The position numbers were made by a program, and so were the translations under genes. 64,000 nt of DNA, taken from contig JAFDZC010000004.1 of assembly GCA_018267095.1 (NCBI GenBank), forward strand, positions 152,936 through 216,935, written 5' to 3'. Shown here piece after piece: positions 43,625-52,938 of this stretch (the stretch's first letter is position 1; each line of letters opens with the position of its first letter). Below the pieces are notes generated by a model. It ran no database searches. It was not told the DNA's origin and saw only the letters and a list, made by a program, of their open reading frames with translations. The stretch comes from Bacteroidota bacterium. GTDB lineage: Bacteria; Bacteroidota; Bacteroidia; Flavobacteriales; Flavobacteriaceae.

Positions 43625-43632
43625 TACTTTTG
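43625..43632 (+). promoter_or_regulatory. -7 box of the GAPDH gene
   Basis: TACTTTTG matches TAnnTTTG. Leader about 65 bases to the ATG at 43704; no clear TTG at 19 bases. Confidence 0.4.
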
Positions 43633-43703
43633 CACCACAAAACCCCAAAAAAGGTTTGTAGAATAACTATAAAAATCCATCAACACACTAACAATTTCTA
43701 CCT

Positions 43704-45152
43704 ATGAGCAATCATAATTCTTACGAAAAAGAAGTTTCTTTTCAGGTAAATCGCCGAAGAGCCAGCGTTGAATTTATTAAAATCATCAACGATTTGTGGT
43801 ATGATAAATCCATCGAAATGGTTTTGTTCAGAAACCAACTCATCAACCGAAACGTCAGCGACATCATCAACTTGCACGAATATGCCGGTGAATTTGTCGG
43901 AAAACCCATTTCAATTTTTGACAGTGTAGAAATTGCCAAAGCGATTTTGTCGATGGATTTACCGCCCGCTAAACTCGACATCGGTAAATTGACTTATGAA
44001 TTCAATTTAGAGAATAACAAATATGACAATGCGCGTGCTTTTGTAGTAGACAAACTCCGAAATGCCAAAGATACCCATGATATTCAACCCAAAGATGTGG
44101 TGCTATACGGATTTGGTCGCATCGGTCGTTTGCTTGCCCGCGAATTGATGTCGAAAATGGGCAAAGGAAACCAATTGCGTTTGCGTGCAATTGTGACCCG
44201 CGATAAAAACGATGCGGTTTCGTTAGAAAAAAGAGCTTCTTTGTTGCGCTATGATTCGATTCACGGAGATTTTGAAGGTTCGGTGGTGGCTGATGCGGCC
44301 AATAATGCGCTGATCATCAACGGAACTACCGTTCACATCATTACCGCTAATGCTCCAGAAGATATTGACTATACAAAATACGGAATCAACGATGCGCTGG
44401 TGATTGACAATACCGGAGCGTTTACCACGCAAGAAGCTTTGTCCAGACACATGACCTCGAAAGGTGTTTCAAAAGTGCTTTTGACGGCGCCCGGTAAAGG
44501 CGTTCCAAACATTGTGCACGGAGTAAACCAAAACGAATACAACCCAGATACGATTGATATTTTCTCGGCAGCTTCTTGTACGACCAATGCGATAACCCCG
44601 ATTTTGAAAGCCGTTGAAGATACTTTAGGCGTGGTGAAAGGACACTTAGAAACCATTCACGCTTATACCAACGATCAGAATTTGGTAGATAATATGCACA
44701 AAAAATACCGTCGCGGTAGAGCAGCCGGTTTGAATATGGTTATTACTGAAACCGGAGCCGGAAGTGCCGTGGCCAAAGCCTTGCCATCACTAGCCGGGAA
44801 GTTGACCTCGAATGCGATTCGCGTGCCGGTACCCAACGGTTCATTGGTGGTTTTGAACTTAGAAGTGAACAAAGAAACTTCGGTGGATGAAATCAACGCC
44901 ATCATGAAAAAATACGCTTTAGAAGGTGAATTGGTGGAGCAAATTAAATACTCGCTCAACAACGAGTTGGTATCATCTGACATCATCGGAACCTCGGCGC
45001 CGTCAATTTATGACAGCAACGCGACCATCGTTTCGGCAGACGGAAAAAACATTGTACTGTATATTTGGTATGACAACGAATACGGCTACAGCCATCAAGT
45101 AATTCGTTTGGCAAAATACATTGCCAAAGTAAGAAGATACACTTACTATTAG
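43704..45152 (+). CDS. gap: Glyceraldehyde-3-phosphate dehydrogenase, extended form
   Basis: A 482-residue GAPDH, about 150 longer than usual. Residues 1 to about 130 form an extra, mostly helical N-terminal domain. The catalytic part then begins with the NAD-binding VLYGFGRIGRLLAREL, the active-site Cys at 292 in SAASCTTNAITP, and the C-terminal IWYDNEYGYSHQV. Long GAPDHs of this type occur in Bacteroidota alongside normal ones; the extension's role is unknown and the enzyme may serve gluconeogenesis or another cofactor preference. Single gene between two terminators. Confidence 0.92.
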   Translation: MSNHNSYEKEVSFQVNRRRASVEFIKIINDLWYDKSIEMVLFRNQLINRNVSDIINLHEYAGEFVGKPISIFDSVEIAKAILSMDLPPAKLDIGKLTYEFNLENNKYDNARAFVVDKLRNAKDTHDIQPKDVVLYGFGRIGRLLARELMSKMGKGNQLRLRAIVTRDKNDAVSLEKRASLLRYDSIHGDFEGSVVADAANNALIINGTTVHIITANAPEDIDYTKYGINDALVIDNTGAFTTQEALSRHMTSKGVSKVLLTAPGKGVPNIVHGVNQNEYNPDTIDIFSAASCTTNAITPILKAVEDTLGVVKGHLETIHAYTNDQNLVDNMHKKYRRGRAAGLNMVITETGAGSAVAKALPSLAGKLTSNAIRVPVPNGSLVVLNLEVNKETSVDEINAIMKKYALEGELVEQIKYSLNNELVSSDIIGTSAPSIYDSNATIVSADGKNIVLYIWYDNEYGYSHQVIRLAKYIAKVRRYTYY

Positions 45153-45189
45153 TAGGTGATTGATGTGATTTGAGACATTGCATTTAATA

Positions 45190-45218
45190 GAATCCGCTTG
45201 ATAAGGCGGATTTTTTTA
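45190..45218 (+). terminator. Terminator of the GAPDH gene
   Basis: AATCCGC and GCGGATT pair around a short loop, followed by seven T. Confidence 0.87.
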
Positions 45219-45247
45219 TGATGTTTACGGAGGTTTGATTTGGAAAC

Positions 45248-45343
45248 GTGCGCGTGAGGGATGGCAGCGGTTAGCCCACAGCCGCGCAGTAGAGCGCAGC
45301 GGCGAGGACTAATAGCGAACAGCCCGACCCGCAGGGGCACGCC
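45248..45343. repeat. Structured intergenic element, copy B
   Basis: A second copy of the element at 37786, again between convergent genes. Its ends (GCGTGAGGGATGGCAGC and the block ending GACCCGCAGGGGCACGCC) differ from copy A by only a few bases; the middle is unrelated in sequence but again palindromic (TTAG/CTAA and GCCGC/GCGGC arms). Confidence 0.7.
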
Positions 45344-45364
45344 CAAATGAAAAACGATTAAAAA

Positions 45365-46765
45365 CTACTTTGCTTTGGTAAGGTAATATACCGGAATGCC
45401 GATGAACATAATCAGCACGCCCCAACCACAGGTATCGGTTTTGGTGAACAACAAGGCCAATGAAATAGCGCCCGCTGCCACAATGTATAACATCGGTAAA
45501 AACGGATAACCAAACGCTTTATACGGTCGTTCGGCATCGGGCATGGTACGGCGCAAAATGAAAATTCCGTAGATGGTCAGGATGTAAAAAATGAGTACGA
45601 TGATGATGACAAAATCGAGCAAATCGCCGTATTTACCAGTGAGGCATAAAGCCGAAGCCCAAATACATTGGGCCCACAACGCCCAGGCCGGAACACTGGC
45701 TTGGTTGAGTTGTGCTGCTTTTTTGAAGAACAATCCGTCTTTGGCCATAGTGTAATAAACGCGCGCGCCGGCCATGATGAGTCCGTTGTTGCACGCAAAA
45801 GTTGAAATCATAATCATGATGGCGATGATGAGCGTTCCGATGTTGCCAAAAATATATTGAGATGCAACCACCGCAACTCGATCGGATTTGGCTGTGGCGA
45901 TTTCATCCAGCGGAATCACAGCCAAATACATGAAGTTGGCCAAAACGTAAATGATGCTTACCGTTAAGGTTCCGAGTAATAAACTGAGACCGACGTTGCG
46001 CTGCGGATTTTTGATTTCGCCGGCAATAAAGGTTACGCCGTTCCAGGCATCGCTTGAAAATAGCGAGCCCACCATAGCTGCTGAAATGCCTGATATAAGC
46101 GCCATTCCACTGATGGGCAACCAAGAACCATCGGCTTTTTGATAGGCTTTGGGCGTGAAGGCATCGGCCCAATTGGCCTGCCAAACATCGGCTTTGGCTG
46201 CCAAGATCAACCCAAAAACAATGAGTCCGGCCAAAGATAATATCTTGACAATGGTGAGTACCGTTTGTAGCGATTTGCTGTTTTTGACGCCTTTACTATT
46301 GAAATAAGTCAGCAAAATAATCGTGATGATCGAAACGATTTGTGCCGCGTTGAGTTTGAAGGAACCTAATTCGGCAATGATATTTTCGTCGCTAAGCGGT
46401 TCGAATAAATAGGCGGCGAATTTTGAGAAAGCAACACCAACCGCGGCAATAGTTCCGGTTTGAATGACTGAGAAAAAGCTCCAACCGTATAAAAAGGCGA
46501 TGAGTTTTCCGTAGGCTTCTTTGAGATAGACATACTGGCCGCCGGCTTTGGGAAACATGGCGCTGAGCTCGCCGTAACTAACGGCTGCAATCACCGTAAT
46601 GAGTCCGGACAATACCCAAATAAGGATAAGCCAACCGGCTGAACCGACTTGTCGGACAATATCTGAGCTCACAATAAAAATTCCCGAACCAATCATAGAA
46701 CCCACGACGAGCATGGTTCCGTCGAGCAAGCCTAATTCTCTTTTAAAATCTTCGTTTTGTTGCAT
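45365..46765 (-). CDS. APC-family amino acid permease
   Basis: A 466-residue inner-membrane transporter with 12 predicted helices. LGLLDGTMLVVGSMIGSGIF is the helix-1 substrate-binding Gly motif of the LAT/APC family; PKAGGQYVYLKEAYGKL and a long loop before helix 8 also fit. It exchanges or imports amino acids; specificity is not readable. Monocistronic; 46766-46880 holds no gene and no clean promoter box. Confidence 0.93.
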   Translation of the reverse strand: MQQNEDFKRELGLLDGTMLVVGSMIGSGIFIVSSDIVRQVGSAGWLILIWVLSGLITVIAAVSYGELSAMFPKAGGQYVYLKEAYGKLIAFLYGWSFFSVIQTGTIAAVGVAFSKFAAYLFEPLSDENIIAELGSFKLNAAQIVSIITIILLTYFNSKGVKNSKSLQTVLTIVKILSLAGLIVFGLILAAKADVWQANWADAFTPKAYQKADGSWLPISGMALISGISAAMVGSLFSSDAWNGVTFIAGEIKNPQRNVGLSLLLGTLTVSIIYVLANFMYLAVIPLDEIATAKSDRVAVVASQYIFGNIGTLIIAIMIMISTFACNNGLIMAGARVYYTMAKDGLFFKKAAQLNQASVPAWALWAQCIWASALCLTGKYGDLLDFVIIIVLIFYILTIYGIFILRRTMPDAERPYKAFGYPFLPMLYIVAAGAISLALLFTKTDTCGWGVLIMFIGIPVYYLTKAK

Positions 46766-46883
46766 GTGCGAGGTTTGTTTGATACTTTATTGATACACTA
46801 TCTATACTTGAAGCATACGCAAAGTAGGGTTTTGATTTTCTGTTTGGCTAAAGATATAAAAAAGTTAACATGAATTGATTCCA

Positions 46884-46916
46884 TAAAAAAACCCTGCCGT
46901 GTTGAAGCAGGGTTTT
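46884..46916 (-). terminator. Terminator of the DUF4832 gene
   Basis: AACCCTGC and GCAGGGTT pair around CGTGTTGAA; on the minus strand a seven-T run follows. Confidence 0.85.
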
Positions 46917-46967
46917 CCCGTAATAATAAAGAAAAATTAATGAAACAATATATAAAATATTGATGGG

Positions 46968-48635
46968 TTACTGTTTGTAAATTTTTTGGGTGTATGTAGT
47001 TCCGTTGGCTCTTACTTTAACTATGTAATAACCTGATGATAAGCCAGAAACATCTGTTGAAGAAGCTTTGAGTCGTCCGTTTAAGTTGTAAACTCTAACG
47101 GTATAATTGGTCGTTGTCAAATTGTTGATTACGATGGTTGTGTTTGAGACCAGAATAATCTGAACCGGTTGTGTAACAGTCGTGGTAGTTCCTGTAGTAG
47201 TTGTAGTCGTAGAGGTACTACCAGTCGTGGGTGTGGTTGTTGGTGTTGTTGTTGTGCCGGTGCTGGGCACCGTGGGTGTGGTGGGCGTCGTGACTACAGG
47301 TGTAGTAGAGGTTGATCCTGCAGTCAAGCTCACCGTTTGGTTCAAATTATTGTATCCTTTGGTGGCGTCCCATGTCCCCACATTGGCACAGCGGATAGAA
47401 TACAATGGATTTGAAATCAGCGGATCCGGCAAATTCAGATATAACTGATAGGTTCCTGTTGGCACATCCATATCCAAAGCTTTGCTGATTTGGATGGCAC
47501 TTCCCTCTCTCCATGCTCTTAAGTCGCTAGCTACTTCGAATGAATACTCGGTATTGGTAGCTGTATTTCTTAAGACCAAATAGGCTTTTCTGGCTTTGAA
47601 TAAATTGGCAAAGCCGGTATTTTGTAGCGTTATATTTAATGTATTGTTATCTATAGATGAGCTAACCATTTCAAATCGGTAACCCAATCTTCGGTCGATT
47701 TCTGAAAAACATCCTTGTGAGGTCCAATTCGTGATATTAGCGGTCAAATAATCTGTGTTGAGCAAACTCCAATTGTATTTATTCATTTCGAGCATGGCAT
47801 TGGCACAATCGGTTCTGGGTGCATTGAGTGCATCAGTCTCACCGGTCATCGGAAGATTAACGGTTTGTGTTTGCAAATAATTGCTGTCGGTTGTGCTGGG
47901 TGCCGCAGCTGAGCCGTTCACCAAAAAGGTTCCCGAATCGCCCCAGACGTTCAAGAAAGCATCGTTGTAAAAACCAATGCGGTCATTTCCGTTTGGATAC
48001 ATTTTTTGTTTGTGATATACATAGCGAACTTGAACCGGAATTTCAACCGGAGTTACGCTTAACATAGCATCCATTACCGCTTTGCGATTGGCCCATTGTG
48101 AAGTTGTGTAATTTTCGTAATCAGAATTTCCGAATTCAGTTACTTGGCTTGAGTAGTAGGTCTCGCCCCAGCAACCAATCCATCCGTATTGATAGGCAGA
48201 AATCACATCTTTATTAGCCGAAATGACCGGAGCGACTTGATTGATGTGTGCTATGATTTGATCTTTTGTAGCATCAAGTACGGCAGCCGTTTCACTTTTT
48301 GAATATGCAAAACGAATGATGACTTTTAGTCCGGCGTTGCGAATGGCATTAAAATCGGATTGCATACTCGCTAAATAAGCATCTGAAATAGGTGAACTCG
48401 TAAATTGATTGAGATAAAAAGTTCTGTGAACTGTAGTGATATTCTGAGCGCGATAGGTGCTCAGTGTGCTGGCGCTAAGAGCATTGTAGCTCGTGGTTGC
48501 TGAAACTAAACCCGTAGACGAATAATGGTAAAATCCTCTTTCTGGGTTTGGGAAACTCTCTGTGCTGGACACATAGTTTACGGTTTGTCCCTGAGAAGCT
48601 ACTGCAATAAGTAGCATAAGTAAAAACTTTTTCAT
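46968..48635 (-). CDS. DUF4874/DUF4832 protein with T9SS-type C-terminus
   Basis: A 555-residue secreted protein. Signal peptide 1-16 (ending ASQG). Residues 18-190 match DUF4874 in character (SFPNPERGFYHYSS, IIRFAYSKSETA and YQYGWIGCWGETYYSS, a TIM-barrel glycosidase-like segment), followed by a DUF4832-like region (about 200-430, beta-rich). A Thr/Pro/Ser-rich linker (about 440-490) leads to a C-terminal T9SS-like sorting domain (LSSGYYIVKVRANGTTYTQK). Probably acts on polysaccharide outside the cell; no substrate is indicated. It stands alone between long non-coding regions. Confidence 0.85.
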   Translation of the reverse strand: MKKFLLMLLIAVASQGQTVNYVSSTESFPNPERGFYHYSSTGLVSATTSYNALSASTLSTYRAQNITTVHRTFYLNQFTSSPISDAYLASMQSDFNAIRNAGLKVIIRFAYSKSETAAVLDATKDQIIAHINQVAPVISANKDVISAYQYGWIGCWGETYYSSQVTEFGNSDYENYTTSQWANRKAVMDAMLSVTPVEIPVQVRYVYHKQKMYPNGNDRIGFYNDAFLNVWGDSGTFLVNGSAAAPSTTDSNYLQTQTVNLPMTGETDALNAPRTDCANAMLEMNKYNWSLLNTDYLTANITNWTSQGCFSEIDRRLGYRFEMVSSSIDNNTLNITLQNTGFANLFKARKAYLVLRNTATNTEYSFEVASDLRAWREGSAIQISKALDMDVPTGTYQLYLNLPDPLISNPLYSIRCANVGTWDATKGYNNLNQTVSLTAGSTSTTPVVTTPTTPTVPSTGTTTTPTTTPTTGSTSTTTTTTGTTTTVTQPVQIILVSNTTIVINNLTTTNYTVRVYNLNGRLKASSTDVSGLSSGYYIVKVRANGTTYTQKIYKQ

Positions 48636-49316
48636 AATAGTAGGTTAAGGTTTTCATACTCATTTGTTTTAGGGAGAAGTGTTACTGAATGTTGGGGCAA
48701 CAGCAACACACCACAAATTAATATGATATAAATTTATTGAAAATTAAAAATTCGATTAAGTGATTATTTTATCCGATTAAATACACAAAAAAAATTATTT
48801 TGTAAGTATTTATTTAATATAATAATAATGATAAGTACAATTCAAGATTGGAATTTTGAGCGGTTCATTCAAGGCCAAAATGTTTCCCAACGAACATAAA
48901 AATTCAGCCAAATTGATTACAAATCAAAAAGCTCAAAATATAAAATCCAGTAAATTCAATTGTTTAGAGAGAGGAATATATCCTCAAGAGAAGTAAATGT
49001 CTCATGGTTTTGGTAGGTTAAGATTAATAGATCATGTTTTAGTTCTGACTTGTTCTATTTGTACAAATGGGGACACATGTGTACTGGGCAAACATAACAA
49101 GATAAAGTGATTAAAATCATCGACAAACTACAACTTTATACACATTTTATCGACAAGTTACTAACAATCAATGCTTTTGTAAGATTTTTACACAAACAAA
49201 CTGCTTGTTTGTAAGAGAAGACATCTTAAATACGTACTGACAGCCTTAATAAACAAATTGTCAAGTATTTACAGCTATAAATTTTAACAAGAAATAGTTT
49301 TAAAATCAAAATGAAG
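48636..49316. other. Long AT-rich intergenic region
   Basis: About 680 bases with no gene I can support. It holds a paired motif, CATCGACAAAC at 49118 and TATCGACAAGT at 49148 (30-base period), like the ATCGA pairs elsewhere. Between and after them are TTATACACA (49136-49144) and TTTTACACA (49186-49194), both fitting the DnaA-box consensus TTWTNCACA. CGATTAA occurs twice near 48752 and 48772. The DUF4832 promoter must lie here, but no exact TAnnTTTG box is evident. Confidence 0.4.
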
Positions 49317-49350
49317 CAAAAAAAATCCCCGAAATAAATCGGGGATTTCT
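49317..49350 (-). terminator. Terminator of the aconitase gene
   Basis: AAATCCCCGA and TCGGGGATTT pair around AATAAA; on the minus strand a long T run follows. About 20 bases after the aconitase stop. Confidence 0.88.
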
Positions 49351-49369
49351 ATTTTTAAGAATAAGATGA

Positions 49370-51634
49370 TTAAGCTTTTCCGGCTGCAATCAAGTTTAAT
49401 GCTGAACCGGCTACAAACCATCCGATTTGACTGTCATTATATGAATGATTCGCCATGATGATGTCTTTTGAACCATCTGCATGAACAAATTCTAGAGTCA
49501 ATGGTTTGCCAGGAGCGAATTCTGTTAAGTCTAAGAAATTGATTACATCATCTTCTTGAATTTTATCATAATCAGCTTCATTAGCAAAGGTCAGCGCCAA
49601 CATTCCTTGTTTTTTTAGGTTGGTTTCGTGAATACGCGCAAATGATTTTACCAACACAGCTTTCACCCCTAAAAATCTAGGTTCCATAGCCGCATGTTCA
49701 CGAGACGAACCTTCGCCATAATTGTGATCACCCACAACAATCGACGGAATTCCAGCAGCCTTGTAAGCACGTTGAACCGCAGGAACAGCATCGTATTCAC
49801 CGGTCAATTGATTCTTGACTGAATTAGCTTTGCCGTTGAATGCATTCTCAGCACCAATGAGCATGTTGTTAGAAATATTGTCTAAGTGACCGCGGAAACG
49901 CAACCATGGTCCCGCCATTGAAATATGGTCGGTGGTACATTTTCCGAATGCTTTGATGAGCAACTTCGCACCTGAGATGTTTTGTTTGTCCCAAGGCTCA
50001 AACGGAGCTAATAGTTGTAAACGCTCTGAAGTTGGCGATACAATTACTTGAACGCTTGAACCGTCTTCAGCCGGAGCTTGGAAGCCCGGATCTTCAACAT
50101 CAAAACCTTTGGTTGGCAATTCATCACCTTTAGGAGCTTGCAATTTTACTTCTTGGCCTTGATCGTTGATTAAAGTATCCGTGATGGGATTAAAATCAAG
50201 TCTTCCTGAAATAGCCAAAGCTGCTACCATTTCTGGTGAAGTTACAAAAGCATGCGTGTTCGGGTTACCGTCCGCACGTTTTGAAAAGTTTCGGTTGAAT
50301 GAATGTACAATGGTGTTTTTCTCTCCTTTATCAGCTCCGGCTCTATCCCATTGCCCAATGCAAGGTCCGCAAGCATTGGTGAATACTTTCGTACCCATTT
50401 TCTCAAATGTCGAGATAATGCCATCGCGCTCAATGGTGAAGCGAATTTGCTCAGAACCCGGATTGATTCCGAATTCAGCTTTAGGAGTAATTCCGTGGGC
50501 TACCGCTTGTTCTACAATGGATGCTGCGCGACTCATATCTTCATATGAAGAGTTCGTACATGAACCAATCAGCCCCCACTCTACTTTGAGCGGCCAACCA
50601 TTCGCCTCGGCCTCTGCTTTCATTTTTGAAACCGGAGTTCCTCTATCTGGGGTAAACGGACCATTGATGTGTGGTTCTAATTCAGATAAGTTGATTTCAA
50701 TCAATTGATCAAAATATTGCTCCGGATTGGCGTATACTTCAGGGTCAGCCGTTAAATAAGAAGCGACTTTGTCTGCAGCATCCACTACATCTTGACGACC
50801 GGTGGCTGCTAAATATCTACGCATAGAATCATCATATCCAAACGTTGAAGTCGTAGCACCAATTTCGGCACCCATATTACAAATGGTTCCTTTACCGGTA
50901 CACGACATTGAAGTAGCACCTTCTCCGAAATATTCTACAATAGCTCCGGTTCCGCCTTTAACCGTGAGGATATCGGCCACTTTGAGAATTACGTCTTTGG
51001 GAGCCGTCCATCCGTTGAGTTTTCCGGTTAATTTTACACCGATGAGCTTAGGGAATTTCAACTCCCAAGCCATGCCCGACATTACATCGACCGCATCAGC
51101 CCCACCTACTCCGATGGCCAACATTCCCAAACCTCCAGCATTTACAGTATGTGAATCGGTACCAATCATCATTCCGCCCGGAAACGCATAATTTTCCAGA
51201 ACGATTTGATGGATGATTCCAGAACCCGGTTTCCAAAAACCGATTCCGTATTTGTTAGAAACCGAAGAAAGAAAGTCAAAAACTTCTTTTGATTGTGTAT
51301 TAGCAACGGCCAAATCAGTCTCAGCGCCAACTTTGGCTTGAATTAAGTGGTCGCAATGAACCGTAGTTGGAACCGCCACTTTATTTTTACCTGCATGCAT
51401 AAATTGCAACAAAGCCATCTGTGCGGTGGCATCTTGACAAGCTACACGATCTGGTGCAAAATCAACATAATCTTTACCACGAGAAAAAGCCGAAGAAGGC
51501 ATTCCTTCCCAAAGGTGGTTGTATAAAATCTTTTCAGTTAAAGTAAGCGGACGACCAACAACTTCGCGTGCTTTATCAACACGGGCAGTCATATTGGCGT
51601 ACACTTGACGAATCATTTCAATATCAAAAGCCAT
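49370..51634 (-). CDS. Aconitate hydratase
   Basis: A 754-residue TCA-cycle enzyme converting citrate to isocitrate. [4Fe-4S] ligands are visible in [14 protein letters not shown] and [12 protein letters not shown]; the swivel domain near the C-terminus has [19 protein letters not shown] (substrate-binding Arg/Ser). Length and motifs match the mitochondrial-type aconitase and not AcnB. Monocistronic, with a -7 box about 30 bases upstream. Confidence 0.96.
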   Translation of the reverse strand: MAFDIEMIRQVYANMTARVDKAREVVGRPLTLTEKILYNHLWEGMPSSAFSRGKDYVDFAPDRVACQDATAQMALLQFMHAGKNKVAVPTTVHCDHLIQAKVGAETDLAVANTQSKEVFDFLSSVSNKYGIGFWKPGSGIIHQIVLENYAFPGGMMIGTDSHTVNAGGLGMLAIGVGGADAVDVMSGMAWELKFPKLIGVKLTGKLNGWTAPKDVILKVADILTVKGGTGAIVEYFGEGATSMSCTGKGTICNMGAEIGATTSTFGYDDSMRRYLAATGRQDVVDAADKVASYLTADPEVYANPEQYFDQLIEINLSELEPHINGPFTPDRGTPVSKMKAEAEANGWPLKVEWGLIGSCTNSSYEDMSRAASIVEQAVAHGITPKAEFGINPGSEQIRFTIERDGIISTFEKMGTKVFTNACGPCIGQWDRAGADKGEKNTIVHSFNRNFSKRADGNPNTHAFVTSPEMVAALAISGRLDFNPITDTLINDQGQEVKLQAPKGDELPTKGFDVEDPGFQAPAEDGSSVQVIVSPTSERLQLLAPFEPWDKQNISGAKLLIKAFGKCTTDHISMAGPWLRFRGHLDNISNNMLIGAENAFNGKANSVKNQLTGEYDAVPAVQRAYKAAGIPSIVVGDHNYGEGSSREHAAMEPRFLGVKAVLVKSFARIHETNLKKQGMLALTFANEADYDKIQEDDVINFLDLTEFAPGKPLTLEFVHADGSKDIIMANHSYNDSQIGWFVAGSALNLIAAGKA

Positions 51635-51663
51635 AATAAAAATGGGTTTACTGGTTTGCAGCG

Positions 51664-51671
51664 CAAAATTA
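51664..51671 (-). promoter_or_regulatory. -7 box of the aconitase gene
   Basis: TAATTTTG on the minus strand matches TAnnTTTG; leader about 25 bases. No clear TTG. Confidence 0.45.
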
Positions 51672-51801
51672 CGAAAACGTTGTACCTGATAAAAAAAATT
51701 TAATGAAATAAGTTGATTGCTTTCAATTATTTATTAAAAGTAGATTTTGGCTAGGTCTTTTTTGACAAAAAGAAAAAATATTTGGCTCAAATCGAAAATT
51801 C

Positions 51802-52917
51802 TTAACTTTTGTCTCTGAAATCCATGAGTGGTTTTTCGTAATATTTATAGAAAAAGTGGCTAGAAATGACAATCAACAGCAGATAACAAAAAGTAAAAGT
51901 ATGCAGTTGTATGGTTCTGGCAGAATCAACTATCCAAAAAGTCTTCATCAGTTGAAGCAACAAACTGTAATGCAACAAATACATACTGTATGAACGAATA
52001 CTTATCCACTCGACGGCAATGCTTAGTATTGATTTTTGTGATTTCCATTCTGACAAAAGCGGTACAAAAAAAGCAACCGCCAAAGAAACCAGCGGCAAAT
52101 AAAAAATATTCCAAAAAATAGGATGCTGGTCAATCAAAAATCTAAAATACCCAACACCTACAAACATAAAAGCCAAAAATACAAAACCCAAAAGCGCTAA
52201 AAACCACCGAAAACGAATCCAGAAAAAACTGTATTTTACCGAAAACCAAAAGCCCAAAACGCCCAAATAAATAGAATCCAATCGATAAATCACACTAGAT
52301 TTTATCAGACTGTTCCAAACGCCTAAATCGGTATTGTGCGTCTCAAGATAGAAATTAATTCGGGCAAACCAACTAAGTAGCATCAGACCGCAAATAATCG
52401 CCAAAAAAAAGTTTGCTTTTTGATTTTTATCCTTTAGTCTGCTGCCTAAAAACAAAGCAAGTGCGAGGAACAAATAGCTAAATTCTTCTACGCTCAAACT
52501 CCAAGATTCCGGAAAAAAACCAGGCATAGATTTGTTGAAGTTTTGCCCGAAATAAAAATATTCAATCAGCGAATCAGTACTCGGAAACAACATCATTGTC
52601 AAGGCAACATTGATAGACAAAATCAAATAATAACCCGGAAGTGTTCGCCACCATCTTCGTTTGAGAAACCATCTGAACGACTCAAGACTATAGGTTTCTT
52701 GAACGTAGAGTTGATAAACTATTTTACCGATTAAAAAACCGCTCAACACAAAAAATATTTCAACGCCTAAAAAAGCGAAAACATCCAAAATAGACGAAGC
52801 CATACCTGTAATATTAGAATAAATCCATTTGGTGTGACCGATGATTACCATCGAAATCGCTGTGGCCCGCATGAGGTCTAACCCAAAAATTCTATCTGTC
52901 TGACCAGAACCTTGCAT
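51802..52917 (-). CDS. Acyltransferase 3 family membrane protein
   Basis: A 371-residue inner-membrane protein with about 10 helices. GLDLMRATAISMVIIGHTKW (catalytic His), FFVLSGFLIGKI and WSLSVEEFSYLF are the hallmark motifs of the acyltransferase-3/OafB family, which O-acetylates surface polysaccharide or peptidoglycan. It starts at 52917 and is divergent from the PHM-like gene, with overlapping promoter DNA. Confidence 0.92.
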   Translation of the reverse strand: MQGSGQTDRIFGLDLMRATAISMVIIGHTKWIYSNITGMASSILDVFAFLGVEIFFVLSGFLIGKIVYQLYVQETYSLESFRWFLKRRWWRTLPGYYLILSINVALTMMLFPSTDSLIEYFYFGQNFNKSMPGFFPESWSLSVEEFSYLFLALALFLGSRLKDKNQKANFFLAIICGLMLLSWFARINFYLETHNTDLGVWNSLIKSSVIYRLDSIYLGVLGFWFSVKYSFFWIRFRWFLALLGFVFLAFMFVGVGYFRFLIDQHPIFWNIFYLPLVSLAVAFFVPLLSEWKSQKSILSIAVEWISIRSYSMYLLHYSLLLQLMKTFWIVDSARTIQLHTFTFCYLLLIVISSHFFYKYYEKPLMDFRDKS

Positions 52918-52925
52918 ATTAGTGT

Positions 52926-52933
52926 TACTTTTG
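52926..52933 (+). promoter_or_regulatory. -7 box of the PHM-like gene
   Basis: TACTTTTG matches TAnnTTTG and ends 5 bases before the ATG at 52939, predicting a leaderless or near-leaderless mRNA. The -33 element is not visible. Confidence 0.4.
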
Positions 52934-52938
52934 TACGA

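Noticed and set aside
47170-47450. Val-rich plus-strand frame opposite the DUF4832 linker
   Set aside because: It is the reverse reading of the Thr/Pro linker codons and has no homology signal.
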